From Actinophytocola sp050699935 (lineage in GTDB: Bacteria; Actinomycetota; Actinomycetes; Mycobacteriales; Pseudonocardiaceae), in the NCBI RefSeq assembly GCF_050699935.1, contig NZ_JBOHGB010000011.1, positions 1 to 64,000 on the forward strand: a stretch of DNA of 64,000 bases, written 5' to 3'. Shown piece by piece: positions 1-8,707 of the stretch (positions are counted from its first letter, which is position 1; each line of letters opens with the position of its first letter). A model generated the notes under the pieces. The model searched no databases, had not been told where the DNA came from, and worked only from the letters and a program-made list of their open reading frames with translations. The position numbers were made by a program, and so were the translations under genes.

Positions 1-145
1 TCTTGTAGTCGCCGCTGACCCTGGTAGAGCTGAACGTGCTCACCGCGTACACGGCGAGACTGGCCACCAGACCCAGCAACGCGATCGCGACGAACCCCCA
101 ACCCAGCGGAGTGAACTTGATGTTGCGGAGATTTGCCCGGCCCAC
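1..145 (-). CDS. N-terminal part of a single-pass membrane protein, cut by the window edge
   Basis: A reading frame starts at GTG (143-145) behind a purine-rich GGGGGAG ribosome site (about 152-158) and runs off the left edge after 48 codons. It opens with a short basic stretch (GRANLRNIKFTP). A hydrophobic segment of about 22 residues follows (GWGFVAIALLGLVASLAVYAV), then a polar sequence. This is the layout of a type II membrane-anchored protein. An upstream in-frame stop rules out a longer N-terminus. Another ORF overlaps it in a different frame but has no protein-like composition. The family cannot be named from this fragment. Confidence 0.5.
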   Translation of the reverse strand, partial: MGRANLRNIKFTPLGWGFVAIALLGLVASLAVYAVSTFSSTRVSGDYK

Positions 146-235
146 GAGAACGGCTCCCCCTTGCGGTCATCGGTGTCACGCAGCGCGAGACGTGGCACGC
201 CTCGTCTGAGGAACGAATACAACCCGCGAGCGGAG

Positions 236-1265
236 TCAAACGTGTGTCATATCCGCGTCGTGACCGGGTACGCCACGTCCCGCCGACCCGTTTCGTTGCG
301 CATCGGCACAGTGCTGTAGTCGTGCCCGAAGCGCGTCCGCGGTGGGATCACCCAGTTCGTCCAGGATCTCCAGCGACCGCAGGTAGTACGGGCGTGCGGC
401 GCGAGTGTCACCCTTGCGGCAGTAGGCGTCGCCGATGTGGCTCAGGACCGGCCAGCGCCAGCAGGTTGTAGTGCAATGCCCGGGCGAAGTCCTCCTGGCA
501 CTCGTATGACCAGCCGAGGTTGATGTACGTGATCGCCTGACCGACGAGGTCACCCAGCTCGCTGTACAGCTCCATGGCGTACGTGAAAATGGGTGTAGGC
601 GTCGGTGTAGCGGTGCAGCCTGGTCATGCCACGTGCCAGGACCCGGTGTGCGTGCGCGATCTCGGAGCGATCCCGGAGCCGCTCGGCGGCTTCGAGAGCG
701 AGCCGTGCGTGTCGAGGCTGCGGTCCGCGGCGTGATCGGGTCTCGGACCGGTTCGAGCAGCCTGTCCGCGGCGTACGCCGTGTGGAGGTAGTGGTCGAGG
801 ACCCGGTGCACGGCGTCGAGCCGCTCGGTCTCGTGCCGTTCGGCCAGCTCGCGCGCGTACGTCCACAGTAGATCGTGCAGCCGGTATCGGTCGGGCCCGC
901 ATTGGTCGACCAGGTTGACCCGGTGGAGCCGCGCCGGCAACGCCTTCGTCCGCGCGATCGGACGCGCGGCGAGGCTCACCGCCGCCGCGGTCGATGTCTC
1001 GGGCGCGGCATGGAGACCGAGCAGGCGGAACAGTCGGGCGGCTTCCGGCGTGATGGCACGGTGGGACCAGGAGAAGACCGCCCGGACGTTGGTGGCGTCA
1101 TCACCGGTGTCGAGGACGTCCAACTCGCCCTGGGAGCGACGCAGCTCGTCGGCCAGCGTGGCCAGCGGCAGAGCTGGGTTCATGGCGGCCCGTGCGGCGA
1201 CGATCGCCAACGGCAACCGCGCGCACGACTCGATGATCGCCGCCACCGCCTGAGGCTCGTGCTCG
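236..1265 (-). pseudogene. Decayed AfsR/SARP-type NB-ARC-TPR regulator remnant
   Basis: The first half reads like the C-terminal part of an AfsR-type NB-ARC ATPase: a stretch around EAVAAIIESCARLPLAIVAA, then FSWSHRAITPEAARLFRLLG, then RVNLVDQCGPDRYRLHDLLW. The TPR half survives only in pieces in different frames. One piece contains TRLHRYTDAYTHF, another FTYAMELYSELGD and GQAITYINLGWSYE, and a third LSHIGDAYCRKGDTRAARPY. At least three frameshifts are therefore needed. The DNA-binding and nucleotide-binding N-terminus is missing: similarity begins within a few bases of the stop codon of the neighbouring MaoC gene. It is probably non-functional. The piece is best explained as a deletion or insertion scar at the end of the biosynthetic operon. 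Confidence 0.8.
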
Positions 1266-1266
1266 G

Positions 1267-1731
1267 CTATGGCACGTACAGCACGAGCGACTCGGCGACG
1301 CAGGCGCGTATGCCGGCGCCGCCCTCGATCTCCACGATGGTGCGCAGGGTCGCCTGCTTGCCCCGCGGCTTGTCCACCACCTCCAGCAGCTCGACGCGGG
1401 CCCGCACCCGGGAGCCGACCGGAACGATGGACAGGAAGCGGACCTTGTCCAGGCCGTAGTTGACGCCCATGCTGATGCCGTTGACCTGGAACACCTTCCG
1501 GCTCAGCAAGGGGATCAGGGAGAGGGTGAGGTGGCCATGAGCGATCGTGGCGCCGAACGGCCCAGCCTCTGCCCGCTCAGGGTCGACGTGGATCCACTGG
1601 TCGTCGCCGGTGGCGTCGGCGAAGGTGTCGATCCGCTCCTGGGTCAGCTCGATCCACTCGCTGACGCCCAGGTGCTCGCCCGTGGCTGCGGTGAGCTCGT
1701 CGAGGTTCGCGAACACCCGCGTCCCGGTCAC
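1267..1731 (-). CDS. MaoC-like (R)-specific enoyl hydratase/dehydratase
   Basis: A 154-residue single hot-dog protein. The hydratase-2 motif is visible as TGDDQWIHVDPERA followed by GPFGATIAHGHLTLSL, with the Asp and His expected to act on a 3-hydroxyacyl or 2-enoyl thioester. The start is taken as GTG at 1729-1731, which overlaps the TGA of the PabC-like gene (GTGA), so the two are probably translationally coupled. A much longer frame upstream is only out-of-frame overlap with that gene. As the last gene of the operon and its only dehydratase candidate, it would supply the dehydration step of a polyene-type chain. No ketoreductase is encoded nearby, so that activity would have to come from elsewhere. 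Confidence 0.8.
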   Translation of the reverse strand: MTGTRVFANLDELTAATGEHLGVSEWIELTQERIDTFADATGDDQWIHVDPERAEAGPFGATIAHGHLTLSLIPLLSRKVFQVNGISMGVNYGLDKVRFLSIVPVGSRVRARVELLEVVDKPRGKQATLRTIVEIEGGAGIRACVAESLVLYVP

Positions 1732-2519
1732 CGGACATCCCCGGTCGCGCCTGCTCCGTCCACACTGGAGTGCAGCGGCCGGGCAGTGGCCTCGAGCTCG
1801 GCTCGCCACCAGGCGAACGACTGTCCCCCGTAGTTCGGCAGCGATGGGCCCTCGGCGTGCCGGAGGCCGTGCAGCGCATTCGCCGTCCACACCGGACGGT
1901 CGGCCAACTCGTCCACCGCGCATCGCTCGCGGCGCAGCGGTACCCGGCTCTGACGCGCGACTTCCTCGAGCAGGGCCACGGTCACCGACGGCAGCGTCGT
2001 GCTCGGGGGACGGCACAGCGCGCCGTCCCGCCACCACAGCAGCGCGGCGTGTGCGGCCTCGAGCACCGCACCGTCGGGTGCCCAGAGCACCGCATCATCG
2101 GCGCCGGCGCGGACCGCCCGCTCACGGAGCGCCGCGAGCGCGGTGAGGTCCGGCCCCTTCGCGCCGGGGACGCGGCGCGGGTCTGGCCCGGGCGGTACCC
2201 ACAGCCGGGTGGTCGCGGCGCGGGGTGGCGCGGGCCGCACCCACAGGGCGAGCCGACCGTCCGGCCACGCCTCGACGCGCGGGAACCACGAGCCGGTCGT
2301 GGGGAGCCGGGACGGCACCGAGGCGAGGAAGTCGACCACCACGGCCGCCGCGACGCCGGCAATGCCGGTCGCCGCCGCGTGGAACCGGTCGAAGTGGTGT
2401 TCCAGCCCGCGCACCGCGCCGTCCTCCACCAGCCAGGAGTCGACCACCAGCGGGCCGGGGCCCGGGGGTGGTCCGGTGGACCAGGTGCCGGCCGTCCAGA
2501 GCTCGCGGGTGGTGGGCAC
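1728..2519 (-). CDS. Class IV PLP enzyme, aminodeoxychorismate lyase-like (PabC type)
   Basis: 263 residues of fold-type IV aminotransferase/ADC lyase. The N-terminal signature SWLVEDGAVRGLEHHFDRF is visible, as are the PLP lysine context VPGAKGPDL and the downstream VLEAAHAALLWWRDGALCRP stretch. The known reaction of the lyase members is removal of pyruvate from 4-amino-4-deoxychorismate to give p-aminobenzoate; other members are aminotransferases. Position directly after the PabA-PabB fusion favours the lyase. The GTG start (2517-2519) overlaps the TAG of pabAB, and its own stop overlaps the MaoC start. Identity as a lyase rather than a transaminase rests on context. Confidence 0.8.
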   Translation of the reverse strand: MPTTRELWTAGTWSTGPPPGPGPLVVDSWLVEDGAVRGLEHHFDRFHAAATGIAGVAAAVVVDFLASVPSRLPTTGSWFPRVEAWPDGRLALWVRPAPPRAATTRLWVPPGPDPRRVPGAKGPDLTALAALRERAVRAGADDAVLWAPDGAVLEAAHAALLWWRDGALCRPPSTTLPSVTVALLEEVARQSRVPLRRERCAVDELADRPVWTANALHGLRHAEGPSLPNYGGQSFAWWRAELEATARPLHSSVDGAGATGDVR

Positions 2520-4660
2520 TAGGGCACCTCGTTTCGCACGCCGTCGACGGCGTCGCTCGGGAACGGCCGGCCGAACAGGCACAGCAGCGGCGCCGCCTTC
2601 ACCGCGATCTCCGCGAACTCGTCCCGCGCGTCGGACAGCGCGACGATCGCGCCCCCGGTGCCGTACTCGATCCGGTCCGGCGCGGCCACGAGCGTGCGGA
2701 TCACGATGCTCAGGTCCGCCGCTCCGGTCAGCGAGAAGTAGCCGAGCGCGCCGGAGTACGCCCCCCGCGGACCGCCCTCGAGTCGATCGATGATCCGCAT
2801 CGTGCGGATCTTCGGCGCGCCGGTCATCGAGCCGCCGGGGAACGCCGCACGCACGCACCGCACCGCAGAGGAGTCCGGCCGCAACCGCGCGCGGATCGTC
2901 GACACAAGCTGGTGCACGGTGGCGTAGCTCTCGACGTCGAACAGCTTGTCCACGCGCACCGAGCCCACCTCCGCGCACGTGCCGAGGTCGTTGCGCACCA
3001 GGTCGACGATCATCAGGTTCTCGGCACGGTCCTTGACGTTGCCGCGCAGGTCTCTCCGCAGCCGCTCGTCCTCCTCGGCCACCGCGGACCGCGGCCGGGT
3101 TCCCTTGATCGGCTTGGACTCGACGATGCCGTCACCAGAGACTCGCAGGAACCGCTCGGGCGAGGTGGACAGCACCGACAGCAGCCCGAACCGCAGCAGC
3201 GCCGCGAACGGCGCCGGGTTGTCGGCACGCAGCCGCCGGTAGGTCTGCCAGGGGTCGAGTTTTCCGGCCGCGCTCATCATGTTGGTCAGACAGACCTCGT
3301 AGGTCTCGCCCGCGTCGATCTCGCGCTGGCAGGTGTCGATGAGCTCGAGGTAGCGATCCCGGTCGTGGCGCAGCACGAGTTCGCCGAGCTCACCGGCGTC
3401 CTCGGCCCGTCCGCGTGGCGGCACATTGGCGAGCGACTCCAGCCGCTCGCCCGTCTCGGCGAGCCATCGTCGCGCGTCGGCCTCGTGCGCGTCGTCGGCG
3501 AGGGCCAGGAGGTACACCACGTGCTCGTGGTGGTCGAAGGCGATCGCCCGGTCGGCGAACAGCATCGCCGCGTCGGGGTTGTCCGAGCGGTGCGCGTGGT
3601 CGCCGCCGCACTCGGCCTTCAGCTCGTAGCCGAGGTAGCCGACCCACCCGAGCGCGAAGTCGAACGGCAGGTCTGGCGCCGGCACCCGGTGCACGGCCAG
3701 GTCCGCGTCCAGCCAGTTCAGGAAGGACCCCTGGTGGACCGTCATGCCATCCGCCGACTCGACGGTGATCAGCTGCTCCCAGACGTCCGCGGTGACCACC
3801 CGCGCGAGCGGCCCCGCGGCGTCGCCCATGAACGAGAACCGGCCGTGCGGTGCTCCCGGTCGCGAGCTGTCCAGCCAGAACGAGTAGGCGGAGTCGCGGT
3901 AGTAGGCGTCGAAGACGACCTCCGGGTCGAGGGCGAGGTCGAGTCGCCGGTGCCGCACTCGCAGCCCGTCGACCGGCTCCGGCAGGGCTTCCGCCACGGC
4001 GCCAGACCGGCCGGGCCGCGCGCCGGTCCCGGCCGTGGCCGGGCGCGCCGGTTGCGGTCCGGCCGGCCGGCCCCGTGCCGCGTTCCATCGCCGGCTCAGC
4101 TCCGTGAAGTTGGCGAGCAGCCGGTGCCCGTGCTCGGTGCAGACCGACTCGGGGTGGAACTGCACGCCCCACAGCGGCCGGGTCCGGTGCCGTACGGCCA
4201 TCAGCACCCCGTCCACGCTGTGCGCGATGGCCTCCAGCTCCGCGGGCAGGCCGGTGACCGCCAGCGAGTGGTAGCGCACCGCCTCGAACGGCGACGGCAG
4301 GCCGTCGAGGATGTCGGCACCGGTGTGCCACACCGCGGATGTCCTCCCGTGCCGGACCTCCGGCGCGGGCCCGACCGTCGCGCCGAACTCGTGGCAGATG
4401 CCCTGGTGGCCGAGGCACACGCCGAGCACCGGCAGCCGGCCGGCACGGATCACCTCGGCGCAGAAGCCGAAGTCCGCGGGGCGCTGCGGCGTGCCGGGAC
4501 CCGGCGAGAGCACCACGTTGTCGAAGCGATCCAGCTCGTCGAGGGTGAGATCCGGGTCGTCGTTGCGGACCACCACCGGCTCGGCACCGGTCACCTCGGC
4601 CAGGTAGTGCGCGAGGTTGTACGTGAACGAGTCGTAGTTGTCGATGACGAGGGTTCGCAT
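2519..4660 (-). CDS. pabAB: Aminodeoxychorismate synthase, PabA-PabB fusion
   Basis: 713 residues. Residues 1-190 are a glutamine amidotransferase with nucleophile Cys82 (GVCLGHQG) and the His169/Glu171 pair in FHPES. After a proline-rich linker (about 190-220) comes the chorismate-binding domain, with GETYEVCLTNMM, KPIKGTRPR, GNVKDRAENLMIVDLVRNDLG, PGGSMTGAPKIR and the C-terminal GTGGAIVALSD block. Lys519 in PIKGT is the residue known to distinguish PabB from TrpE, where Ala is usual. The product is therefore 4-amino-4-deoxychorismate rather than anthranilate. The start ATG at 4658-4660 gives the canonical MRTLVIDNYDSFTYNL. Such fusions are common in actinomycete antibiotic clusters using p-aminobenzoate or aminophenylalanine units. 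Confidence 0.95.
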   Translation of the reverse strand: MRTLVIDNYDSFTYNLAHYLAEVTGAEPVVVRNDDPDLTLDELDRFDNVVLSPGPGTPQRPADFGFCAEVIRAGRLPVLGVCLGHQGICHEFGATVGPAPEVRHGRTSAVWHTGADILDGLPSPFEAVRYHSLAVTGLPAELEAIAHSVDGVLMAVRHRTRPLWGVQFHPESVCTEHGHRLLANFTELSRRWNAARGRPAGPQPARPATAGTGARPGRSGAVAEALPEPVDGLRVRHRRLDLALDPEVVFDAYYRDSAYSFWLDSSRPGAPHGRFSFMGDAAGPLARVVTADVWEQLITVESADGMTVHQGSFLNWLDADLAVHRVPAPDLPFDFALGWVGYLGYELKAECGGDHAHRSDNPDAAMLFADRAIAFDHHEHVVYLLALADDAHEADARRWLAETGERLESLANVPPRGRAEDAGELGELVLRHDRDRYLELIDTCQREIDAGETYEVCLTNMMSAAGKLDPWQTYRRLRADNPAPFAALLRFGLLSVLSTSPERFLRVSGDGIVESKPIKGTRPRSAVAEEDERLRRDLRGNVKDRAENLMIVDLVRNDLGTCAEVGSVRVDKLFDVESYATVHQLVSTIRARLRPDSSAVRCVRAAFPGGSMTGAPKIRTMRIIDRLEGGPRGAYSGALGYFSLTGAADLSIVIRTLVAAPDRIEYGTGGAIVALSDARDEFAEIAVKAAPLLCLFGRPFPSDAVDGVRNEVP

Positions 4661-4710
4661 CTGGCACCTCACGGTCGCGAAGCCGGTAGTGAGTCGGTGG
4701 CGGGGCCGGA

Positions 4711-5874
4711 TCAGAGCAGTTCGGTGAACCGGCGCACCACGTCGGTGGCCTGTGCCGGGTTCAGCCGCGGGTCGCAGGCGGACCGGTAGCGCAGGACGAC
4801 CGGCTCGGTGGCCGCGGGCACGCACTCGACCACGTCGTCGGGTGTCAGTTCCAGGTGGACGCCGCCCGGCCATTGCCCACCCGCCCGGACGGTCCGCACG
4901 AAGGACTCGGTCTCCGCCAGGATCGCGGGGAGCAGTCTGGTCTTCATGCCGCTCGCGGTCCGCACCGTGTTCGCGTGCATGGGATCGCAGAACCACACCA
5001 CGGGCGCGCCCGCCTGGGACACTCGCGCAACCAGGTCCGGCAGAACCCGGTCCACCAGGCCGGCGCCGAGGCGCACGATGAACACCACCCGGCCGGGCAG
5101 CCCGTGCGGGTTCAGCCGCCGCGACAGCAGCACCGCCTCGTCCGGCGACATGCTCGGGCCGACCTTCACCCCGACTCCGTTGGCCACCCGGGCGGCGAAC
5201 TCGACGTGCGGGCCGGACGGATCGCGGGTCCGGTCGCCAACCCACAGAAAGTGTGCGGAGGACGCGAAGTCCACATCGGACACCGCCACATCGGGCGACG
5301 TACGCAGCAGCGGCACCTCGTAGTCCAGCAGCAGTGCCTCGTGGGACGTGTAGATCCGGCTCAGGTCTGCCCGGCCCGTGTTGAGCCGGGCCAGCTCGGC
5401 AAGCGTGCGCCGCGCGCTGTCGTAGGCGTGCAGCAACCGCGCCGGGTCGGGCTCGCGGTCGGTCGACGCCGGGCCGTTCACCGCGTCCCCGCGGTAGCTC
5501 GGCACGGTCGTGCCGTCCGCCAGCTCCTCCCGGTCGGACGACCGCGGCTTGGCGTACTGGCCGGCGAGCCGGCCGAGCCGGACCGCCGGCAACCCGGTCG
5601 CCTCGGTGACCAGGCCGGCGAGGGAGTCGAGCTGACCCGCCTTCGCGCGTACGGCATGCGGCGTTGCGTCGGCGAACCGCTCGGCGCAGTCGCCACCGTG
5701 GACGACCACCGCGTCGCGTGCGGCGACCGCGGCCAGCACGCCGGCGAACCGCCGCACCCCTCCCGCGTCCACCAGCGGCGGGCGGATGGACAGCTCGGCG
5801 CGAACCGAGCGCACGAGCCCGAGGTCGGCCCAGGCCGGCCGCTGGACCGCCGTGGCAAGAACGGTCGTTGTCAT
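4711..5874 (-). CDS. Type II (plant-like) DAHP synthase
   Basis: 387 residues. It condenses phosphoenolpyruvate and erythrose-4-phosphate at the entry of the shikimate pathway. Family blocks seen are VVHGGDCAERF, GRLAGQYAKPRS, YRGDAVNG, the SHEALLLDYE stretch, HFLWVGDRTR, VGVKVGPSM and VVWFCDPMHANT. It is shorter than the allosteric mycobacterial-type AroG (about 460 residues) and close in length to PhzC-type enzymes of secondary metabolism, which lack extra regulatory elements. A cluster-dedicated copy usually raises chorismate supply. The ATG at 5872-5874 is chosen because upstream sequence is junk in this frame. It lies 28 bases after the DsbA-like gene and 50 bases before pabAB. Confidence 0.93.
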   Translation of the reverse strand: MTTTVLATAVQRPAWADLGLVRSVRAELSIRPPLVDAGGVRRFAGVLAAVAARDAVVVHGGDCAERFADATPHAVRAKAGQLDSLAGLVTEATGLPAVRLGRLAGQYAKPRSSDREELADGTTVPSYRGDAVNGPASTDREPDPARLLHAYDSARRTLAELARLNTGRADLSRIYTSHEALLLDYEVPLLRTSPDVAVSDVDFASSAHFLWVGDRTRDPSGPHVEFAARVANGVGVKVGPSMSPDEAVLLSRRLNPHGLPGRVVFIVRLGAGLVDRVLPDLVARVSQAGAPVVWFCDPMHANTVRTASGMKTRLLPAILAETESFVRTVRAGGQWPGGVHLELTPDDVVECVPAATEPVVLRYRSACDPRLNPAQATDVVRRFTELL

Positions 5875-5902
5875 GTCTGCTCCGGGACGACTGCGGTGCG
5901 TG

Positions 5903-6553
5903 TCATGACGCCGCCTCCTGGCGGGGGCGCCTGAGCTCGGCGAAGCCGGGCATCTCTGCCATGACGCACAGCGCGTCCCACAGCCGCCCGGCGTCCTCGC
6001 CGGCCGGCGCCGGCGACAGCACGGGCCCGAAGAAGGCGGTCCGGAAGTCGCCGCCCGGCCCGCCGGTCCGTCGCATGTGGACCATTGGGGTGCCGGCGGC
6101 GTCACCCGCCGGCCGCACCCCGGCGGCGTGGCTTTCCCGCACCGCCTCGTCGTGCTCCGGTCGGCCCGCCGCGTCGGCCAGCACCTGGTCCAGGCCCACG
6201 TCGGCGAGCGCGCCACGCAGCATCCCCGGACCCCATCCTTCGCGCCGCCGGTGGATTCGCTCGGCCATGGCGAGGTAGAGCGGGCGAAGCACCTCTTCGC
6301 CGTACTTCTCCACCGCCGTGACACAGACCCGCACCGGTCCCCAGCCCCGCCTGGCGAGGAACCGGTACCACTGGTCGACGTCCACACGGCCCTCGTTGAG
6401 CACCGCGAGGCTCATCACCTGAAACCCCACCGGAACCCGCCGGGTCCGCTCGACCTCGAGCAGCCAGCGGGCGGTCTGCCAGGCCCACGGGCACAGCGGA
6501 TCGACCCAGACGTCGACCGCATACGTCGACCCGGCACTCAGGTCACCGCTCAT
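5903..6553 (-). CDS. DsbA-family thioredoxin-fold oxidoreductase (Rv2466c-like)
   Basis: 216 residues of DsbA/2-hydroxychromene-2-carboxylate isomerase-like fold. The N-terminal motif VDVWVDPLCPWAWQTARWL carries a single cysteine (CPWA) where mycobacterial Rv2466c has CPWC. A redox dithiol is therefore unlikely, and a monothiol or isomerase-type role is more plausible. A helical insert of about 100 residues follows. The cis-Pro region is GTPMVHMRR, and the C-terminus (FRTAFFGPVLSPAPAGEDAGRL) is typical of actinobacterial DsbA-like proteins. ATG at 6551-6553 overlaps the TGA of the upstream gene (ATGA). Its task in the pathway is unknown. Confidence 0.75.
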   Translation of the reverse strand: MSGDLSAGSTYAVDVWVDPLCPWAWQTARWLLEVERTRRVPVGFQVMSLAVLNEGRVDVDQWYRFLARRGWGPVRVCVTAVEKYGEEVLRPLYLAMAERIHRRREGWGPGMLRGALADVGLDQVLADAAGRPEHDEAVRESHAAGVRPAGDAAGTPMVHMRRTGGPGGDFRTAFFGPVLSPAPAGEDAGRLWDALCVMAEMPGFAELRRPRQEAAS

Positions 6554-7095
6554 GACACCTTCTCCCGCACCGGCAGGCGGACGGTGCGAAACCGGCACAC
6601 CTCGTCGCCGTCGAACTGGCACTCGACATGTTCGTCCTCAACGGACAGACCGAGGCCCTCGTAGAACCCGGCTCGGACCGGGATGCAGACGGACTGGTAG
6701 CCGTCCGTGCTCCGCGCGGCACGCAGCATCTTCGGCACGAAGTGGTTGACCACCACGGTCTCCCACTCGTCGGCCCCGTCGTCGCGGCCCGGTTCGACGG
6801 GGTGATGCTCGACGGAGACCATCTCCTCGGGCCACATCGTGTAGTTGATCCTGGCGAGCAGGGGCAACAGCTCGGCGAGCGGCATGTCGGCCGGCGGGCG
6901 GTTGCGCTCCCGCACGCACCACGCCGCGACCCGCCGGGCGACGAACCGCAGCGCCTCGGCGTTGATCTCGTTGGCGGCCCGCTGACCGAACCGCCGTGCC
7001 ACCCCCTGATACCACCGGGCGTCGTGCAGCCACCAGAACTGGTGCGGTGGACCGTCTTCGGCCAGGGGAGCCACCTCCCGTGCCAACCCGGTCAT
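6550..7095 (-). CDS. DUF6125 / ATC-hydrolase-like protein of unknown role
   Basis: 181 residues, soluble. The N-terminal half (FWWLHDARWYQGVARRFG, then ANEINAEALRFVARRVA) resembles DUF6125 or L-2-amino-thiazoline-4-carboxylate hydrolase-like proteins. The C-terminal half ends in a cysteine-containing ECQFDGDEVCRFRTVR stretch of the kind seen in small ligand-binding domains. No catalytic residues can be assigned with confidence. It lies one base from the AMP-ligase stop and overlaps the DsbA-like start by four bases, so it is co-translated with both. The family assignment is from memory of short patterns and is tentative; it could be a binding protein or hydrolase acting on a pathway intermediate. 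Confidence 0.5.
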   Translation of the reverse strand: MTGLAREVAPLAEDGPPHQFWWLHDARWYQGVARRFGQRAANEINAEALRFVARRVAAWCVRERNRPPADMPLAELLPLLARINYTMWPEEMVSVEHHPVEPGRDDGADEWETVVVNHFVPKMLRAARSTDGYQSVCIPVRAGFYEGLGLSVEDEHVECQFDGDEVCRFRTVRLPVREKVS

Positions 7096-7096
7096 C

Positions 7097-8707
7097 TCAA
7101 CCCACCATCCCGGTCATGCGCTCACGCAGCATCCGCTTGCGCACCTTGCCGGTCGCGCCGAACGGGATCTCCGCGTCGTCGACGACCACGACCCGCCGCA
7201 GCGCCGACGCGACGCCGTGGTCGAGCACGGCACGCACCGCGGCGGTCCGGTCGGCGGTTCGGTCGGCGTCCGTGGTGAGCCGCAGCAGCACCTCCACCAC
7301 GGGCCGGCCGTCGTGCACGCTCGCCACGGCGGTGCAGTCCAGCACGTCCGGGCAGCTCGCCAGCACGCACTCCTCGATCACGGCCGTGTAGAGTCCCGTT
7401 CCGTCCGGAGTGGACACCGCGTCGGTGGACCGGTCGAGGTGGTAGAAGTAGCCGTCCTCGTCCTGGTACACCACGTCTCCGGTGAGCACCCAGCCGGCGA
7501 GCCTGCTGCGGTAGGTGGCCGTGGAGTCGTTCCAGTAGCCGGGTGACATCGACGGCGAGCGCACACCGAGCAGCCCATGCTCACCGGGCGGCAGCCGCTC
7601 GCCGGTGGGTCCCAGCACGACCGCCTCCGCGTACGGCTCCGGGCGACCGACACACCGGCCGAACCGCTCGGTGCCGGGGTGGTGCCTGATGGACAGGACG
7701 GTGTGTCCCAGTTCGGAGGAACCGAAGTTGTCCGCGAACACGGAGCCATCGGTCCACCGCAGTCCGTGCGCGGTGGCGACCCGGCGCCGGCCGGAAGCGA
7801 TCAGCCTGCGGATGTGTGCCTCGTGCGCGCAGTCCCCGACGTTCCACCACAGCCGAACCGAGTCCAGCTCGTCAGGGGGGAGGTCCATCCGTGCGAGCTC
7901 CGCCCAGGTGACCGGGAAGCCGAGCACGGTACCCGGCCGCCACCGGCGGATCGCGTCCAATGTGTACGGTCCGTCCTGCCTGGACAGGACGAGCAGCTCG
8001 GAGGCGGACCCGAGGGAGAAGTTGAGGATGGACAGCGTCGCGTTGTGCGGTACCGGCAGGGCGGACAGCGAGCGGTCCGAACCCTGCGCCCTCGGCCGAC
8101 GCAGCCGGTACCGGACCGCCGCGAACTGGCTCGCGTGCGTCGCGGTGATCGGCTTGGGCGCGCCGGTGGTCCCGGACGAGTGCGTGATCGCGATCGGATC
8201 GTCGGCGTGATGCCGGTACGCCGGCGGCGCGTCCTGCGTCCTGCCGCTTCCCACCGCCTCGACGTCGAACCGCGCGAGTTCCGGCACGCGGCCGGCCAGC
8301 CGCTCCCGGTGTTCCCGGTCGGCCAGAACCGCGGTGGCGTCGAGCCTGCCGATGTAGGCGGCCGCGGTCGCGCCGTCCAGGTTTCCGTTCACCAGTGCGG
8401 GAATCGCGCCGAGCCGGGCGAGCGCGAGGAAGCCGAGCACGACGTCCGCGGCGTCGGTGGTGTAGACGGCCACCGGATCCCTCGGCCGGACGCCGTGCCC
8501 GTGCAGCCAGGCCGCGCGCGCCAGCACCCGCTGGTACAGCGTGCCGAGCGTCAGCGAACACCACGCCGGGTGGCCGTCCACCTCCGTGTCGAAGGCGAGC
8601 GTCGGGGTGTTCAGCGGCGCGCCGTACTCGATCAGCGCGCCGAGCGCGTTGCCGGCGCCGACCGCGGGATCGGCCGCCAGCGTGGCGCGAATGGATGCTT
8701 GACTCAC
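7097..8707 (-). CDS. ANL-superfamily AMP-dependent ligase (starter activation candidate)
   Basis: 536 residues. The adenylate-forming core motifs are ITHSSGTTGAPKPITATHAS (about residue 174), DNFGSSELGHTVLS (A5-like), GWVLTGDVVYQDEDGYFYHLDRS (A7/A8) and the C-terminal GATGKVRKRMLRER lysine motif. The family activates carboxylates as acyl-adenylates and passes them to CoA or an acyl carrier protein. The start GTG (8705-8707) overlaps the TGA of the CLF-like gene. With a second ligase and two ACPs in the same operon, one ligase probably loads the aromatic acid onto a carrier protein. Which of the two does so cannot be told from sequence. Confidence 0.88.
   Translation of the reverse strand: MSQASIRATLAADPAVGAGNALGALIEYGAPLNTPTLAFDTEVDGHPAWCSLTLGTLYQRVLARAAWLHGHGVRPRDPVAVYTTDAADVVLGFLALARLGAIPALVNGNLDGATAAAYIGRLDATAVLADREHRERLAGRVPELARFDVEAVGSGRTQDAPPAYRHHADDPIAITHSSGTTGAPKPITATHASQFAAVRYRLRRPRAQGSDRSLSALPVPHNATLSILNFSLGSASELLVLSRQDGPYTLDAIRRWRPGTVLGFPVTWAELARMDLPPDELDSVRLWWNVGDCAHEAHIRRLIASGRRRVATAHGLRWTDGSVFADNFGSSELGHTVLSIRHHPGTERFGRCVGRPEPYAEAVVLGPTGERLPPGEHGLLGVRSPSMSPGYWNDSTATYRSRLAGWVLTGDVVYQDEDGYFYHLDRSTDAVSTPDGTGLYTAVIEECVLASCPDVLDCTAVASVHDGRPVVEVLLRLTTDADRTADRTAAVRAVLDHGVASALRRVVVVDDAEIPFGATGKVRKRMLRERMTGMVG

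Noticed and set aside
2225..4789. Long rightward open frame of more than 850 codons opposite pabAB and pabC
   Set aside because: Antisense shadow of high-GC genes; arginine/proline-rich composition without domains, and the leftward genes have clear catalytic motifs.
4663..5245. N-terminal extension of pabAB by about 195 codons
   Set aside because: The extension lies over the DAHP synthase gene in another frame and lacks family sequence; the ATG at 4660 gives the canonical PabA start.
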